Shown: positions 7,128 through 8,456 of the stretch, one piece after another
How the letters are laid out: each line of letters starts with the position of its first letter
Position numbering within the stretch: the stretch's first letter is position 1
DNA from: Actinomycetota bacterium
GTDB taxonomy: Bacteria; Actinomycetota; Humimicrobiia; Hakubellales; JAMDDV01
Direction: 5' to 3'
Length of the DNA stretch: 8,456 nt
NCBI GenBank assembly: GCA_023488455.1
Contig: JAMDDV010000019.1
Span: 26,556 to 35,011 of the forward strand
Made by a program: the position numbers and the translations under genes
The notes under the pieces: generated by a model
The model's input: only the letters and a program-made list of their open reading frames with translations
The model's database searches: none
What the model was told of the DNA's origin: nothing

Positions 7128-8084
7128 TTATCTCCTCACGCGGTAGAGACCCGAACCGGCTATGATTTCAATCCCCAGTTTCTCAATAATCTGATCCAAA
7201 ATATGGTTCATCCCAATCGAATCACATGCCATGTGACCGCACAGCACCACATTTATCTTATTCTTCTTCGCTTCCTCTAAATAGGAATTGCTCAGGTACA
7301 TATTGACAAGAGTACTAACACCAGCAGCTACAAGGTTTGAGACAACCTCCTTGGGCCCCTCGGTGCCTCCCGTCATGTCCACCATGATCTTACCCGAACG
7401 GTTTTCTTTCTTGCCAACCGATATCATCGGTGGATCGCCATCCCTGGCAGCCATCTGAAACTCGGGCACCTCGAAAAGTAGATCTATGATGTCACCAACT
7501 CTATATGGCTTTTTATCCTCGATAAGTTTTGCAGTGAACTTCTGGACATGATTATCTGCCACCGTATGCGTGCACATTAAAGCTATGCCGAGCAGCTCAG
7601 CAGCATCAATAACTGACTTGGCATTGGACACCCTGACTGCGTTCCTGACCTCAGACTGTCTATCACCGATCAGGGATTCTCCGACACTTATATTAACGCC
7701 CATTCTCTGCCACACGTCGGCCTGTACGGGCATCACATCAGCAAGAAATAACCTTGCTCTCCCAACAGGATGATGTGAGATGATGAGATCGATTCCCTTC
7801 CCCATCTGATTCAACCTGTCAACAAGCAGAACCTCAGCGCTGCCTATATCTATCCCAGCAAATGCTTTTTTAACATCCTTTACGTCATCACCGGTAAGTA
7901 TCCTGGTATCCGCAAAGGGGTTCTCAAGCGCCTCTATATCAAAAAACCGCTTCCTTGATTCTGGAAGTCCCTCATACTCCTTCCTGGTTAAAGAAAGTAG
8001 CCGCTCAATATCCTCCCTGTTTCGCGGGTCTGCGCCTATTCCTGAATCGATCGCTGCACGATAGATATCCCTTAACTTTGTCAT
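7128..8084 (-). CDS. NIF3/DUF34 family dinuclear-metal protein
   Basis: This predicted cytoplasmic protein has 318 residues. Family marks are DLIISHHPVGRA (99-110) with the His104-His105 metal-binding pair, CTHTVADN (171-178), and GHMACDSIGMNHIL near the C-terminus (283-296), where His284 and Asp288 probably complete a di-metal site. Homologues are often labelled NGG1p-interacting factor 3 or GTP cyclohydrolase I type 2; the second name is a poorly supported transfer, and the true function is unsettled. Compared with short members such as E. coli YbgI (about 247 residues, HH near 63), this one has an N-terminal addition of about 40 residues, predicted helical and charged, and an Asp where a Glu is usual in the C-terminal motif. 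The start is firm: AAAGGA (8097-8092) lies seven bases before the ATG and overlaps the polX end. The gene is 4 bases after polX and 12 before the U32 gene, so the three are surely co-transcribed. Confidence 0.85.
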   Translation of the reverse strand: MTKLRDIYRAAIDSGIGADPRNREDIERLLSLTRKEYEGLPESRKRFFDIEALENPFADTRILTGDDVKDVKKAFAGIDIGSAEVLLVDRLNQMGKGIDLIISHHPVGRARLFLADVMPVQADVWQRMGVNISVGESLIGDRQSEVRNAVRVSNAKSVIDAAELLGIALMCTHTVADNHVQKFTAKLIEDKKPYRVGDIIDLLFEVPEFQMAARDGDPPMISVGKKENRSGKIMVDMTGGTEGPKEVVSNLVAAGVSTLVNMYLSNSYLEEAKKNKINVVLCGHMACDSIGMNHILDQIIEKLGIEIIAGSGLYRVRR

Positions 8085-8088
8085 GATT

Positions 8089-8456
8089 TCATCCTTTCAG
8101 ATACTGTTTTAAAGAATCGATGTACATGCAATTCAAAATGTGCCTCCCCTCAAGCCACCCTCTGGCTGCCGTGGCTACACCATATCGCATCAAACCAAGG
8201 TGCGAAACCTTATGCGAATCCGTATTAATCGCAAACTTCACTCCATATCTTCTCGCCTTGAATATCTCCAGGTCACTCAGGTCAAGCCGCTCTGGATAGG
8301 CGTTTATCTCCAGTGCTGTGCCAGTCTCAAACGCTTTCTGATAAACCTTCTCGAGGTCAACATTGTACGGTTCCCTCTTGTTGAGTATCCTACCAGTCGG
8401 ATGGCCTATTATCTTGACCTTGGGATGCTCCATCGCCCTGAGCATCCTCTGCGTCT
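8089..8456 (-). CDS. polX: DNA polymerase X family, C-terminal part of PHP domain (5' end beyond window)
   Basis: Only the last 121 residues are visible; the frame runs off the right edge, starting TQRMLRAMEHPKV. The segment IIGHPTGRILNKREPYNVDL, then ALEINAYPERLDL, NTDSHKVSHLGLMRYGVATA and ARGWL are characteristic of the PHP domain at the C-terminus of bacterial PolX. That domain has metal-dependent 3'-5' exonuclease/phosphoesterase activity, and the His in GHPTGR and the Asp and His in NTDSH are likely metal ligands. PolX acts in gap-filling base excision repair. The polymerase beta-like palm and fingers would lie to the right and cannot be checked, so a stand-alone PHP hydrolase is possible but less likely. 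The Met encoded at 8445-8443 is internal and is not the start. The stop overlaps the ribosome binding region of the NIF3 gene, indicating translational coupling. Confidence 0.85.
   Translation of the reverse strand, partial: TQRMLRAMEHPKVKIIGHPTGRILNKREPYNVDLEKVYQKAFETGTALEINAYPERLDLSDLEIFKARRYGVKFAINTDSHKVSHLGLMRYGVATAARGWLEGRHILNCMYIDSLKQYLKG

Noticed and set aside
6948..7280. Plus-strand open frame across the U32/NIF3 junction
   Set aside because: It lies antisense to two confidently identified genes, and its translation has no family motif.
8443..8445. ATG at 8445 as the start of a small PHP protein
   Set aside because: The frame stays open to the window edge, and the upstream residues continue the PolX pattern, so the gene is cut by the window and not short.

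Overview
The window looks like ordinary bacterial chromosome, roughly 40-45% G+C by eye, with tightly packed housekeeping genes. I see no phage genes, transposases, CRISPR arrays, or tRNA or rRNA genes. A class A penicillin-binding protein with four C-terminal PASTA domains points to a peptidoglycan-walled, Gram-positive-type (monoderm) lineage. The long U32 protein and the PolX/NIF3 neighbours fit an anaerobic lineage of Bacillota, deep Actinomycetota or Chloroflexota. I cannot place it more precisely from the sequence alone.

Layout from left to right. (1) Bases 1-316, minus strand: N-terminal 105 residues of a multi-pass membrane protein cut by the window edge. It has a strong Shine-Dalgarno, a near-consensus promoter, and an operator-like palindrome over the -35 box. 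(2) 451-1722, minus: tyrosyl-tRNA synthetase. (3) 1723-1805: a short AT-rich divergent promoter region. (4) 1806-4604, plus: class A PBP (GT51, transpeptidase, four PASTA domains). (5) 4605-4619: a 15-base convergent gap with a small hairpin. (6) 4620-8456, minus: a compact operon read right to left as polX (5' part beyond the window), a NIF3/DUF34-family protein, and a long U32 family protein. The gaps are 4 and 12 bases.

Functionally, tyrS serves translation and the PBP builds and cross-links the wall. In the minus-strand operon, PolX is a repair polymerase with a PHP nuclease domain. The U32 protein belongs to a family known for RNA hydroxylation (RlhA, TrhP) and carries the expected cysteine cluster. 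The NIF3 protein is a metal-binding protein of unsettled function. Linking NIF3 with U32 is inference from gene order.

I found no convincing new system. The items most worth a second look are the 13-bp-phased TTGTCA/TGACAA operator array upstream of the truncated membrane gene, the apparently degenerate second U32 half, and the lipobox-like motif at the end of the PBP membrane anchor.
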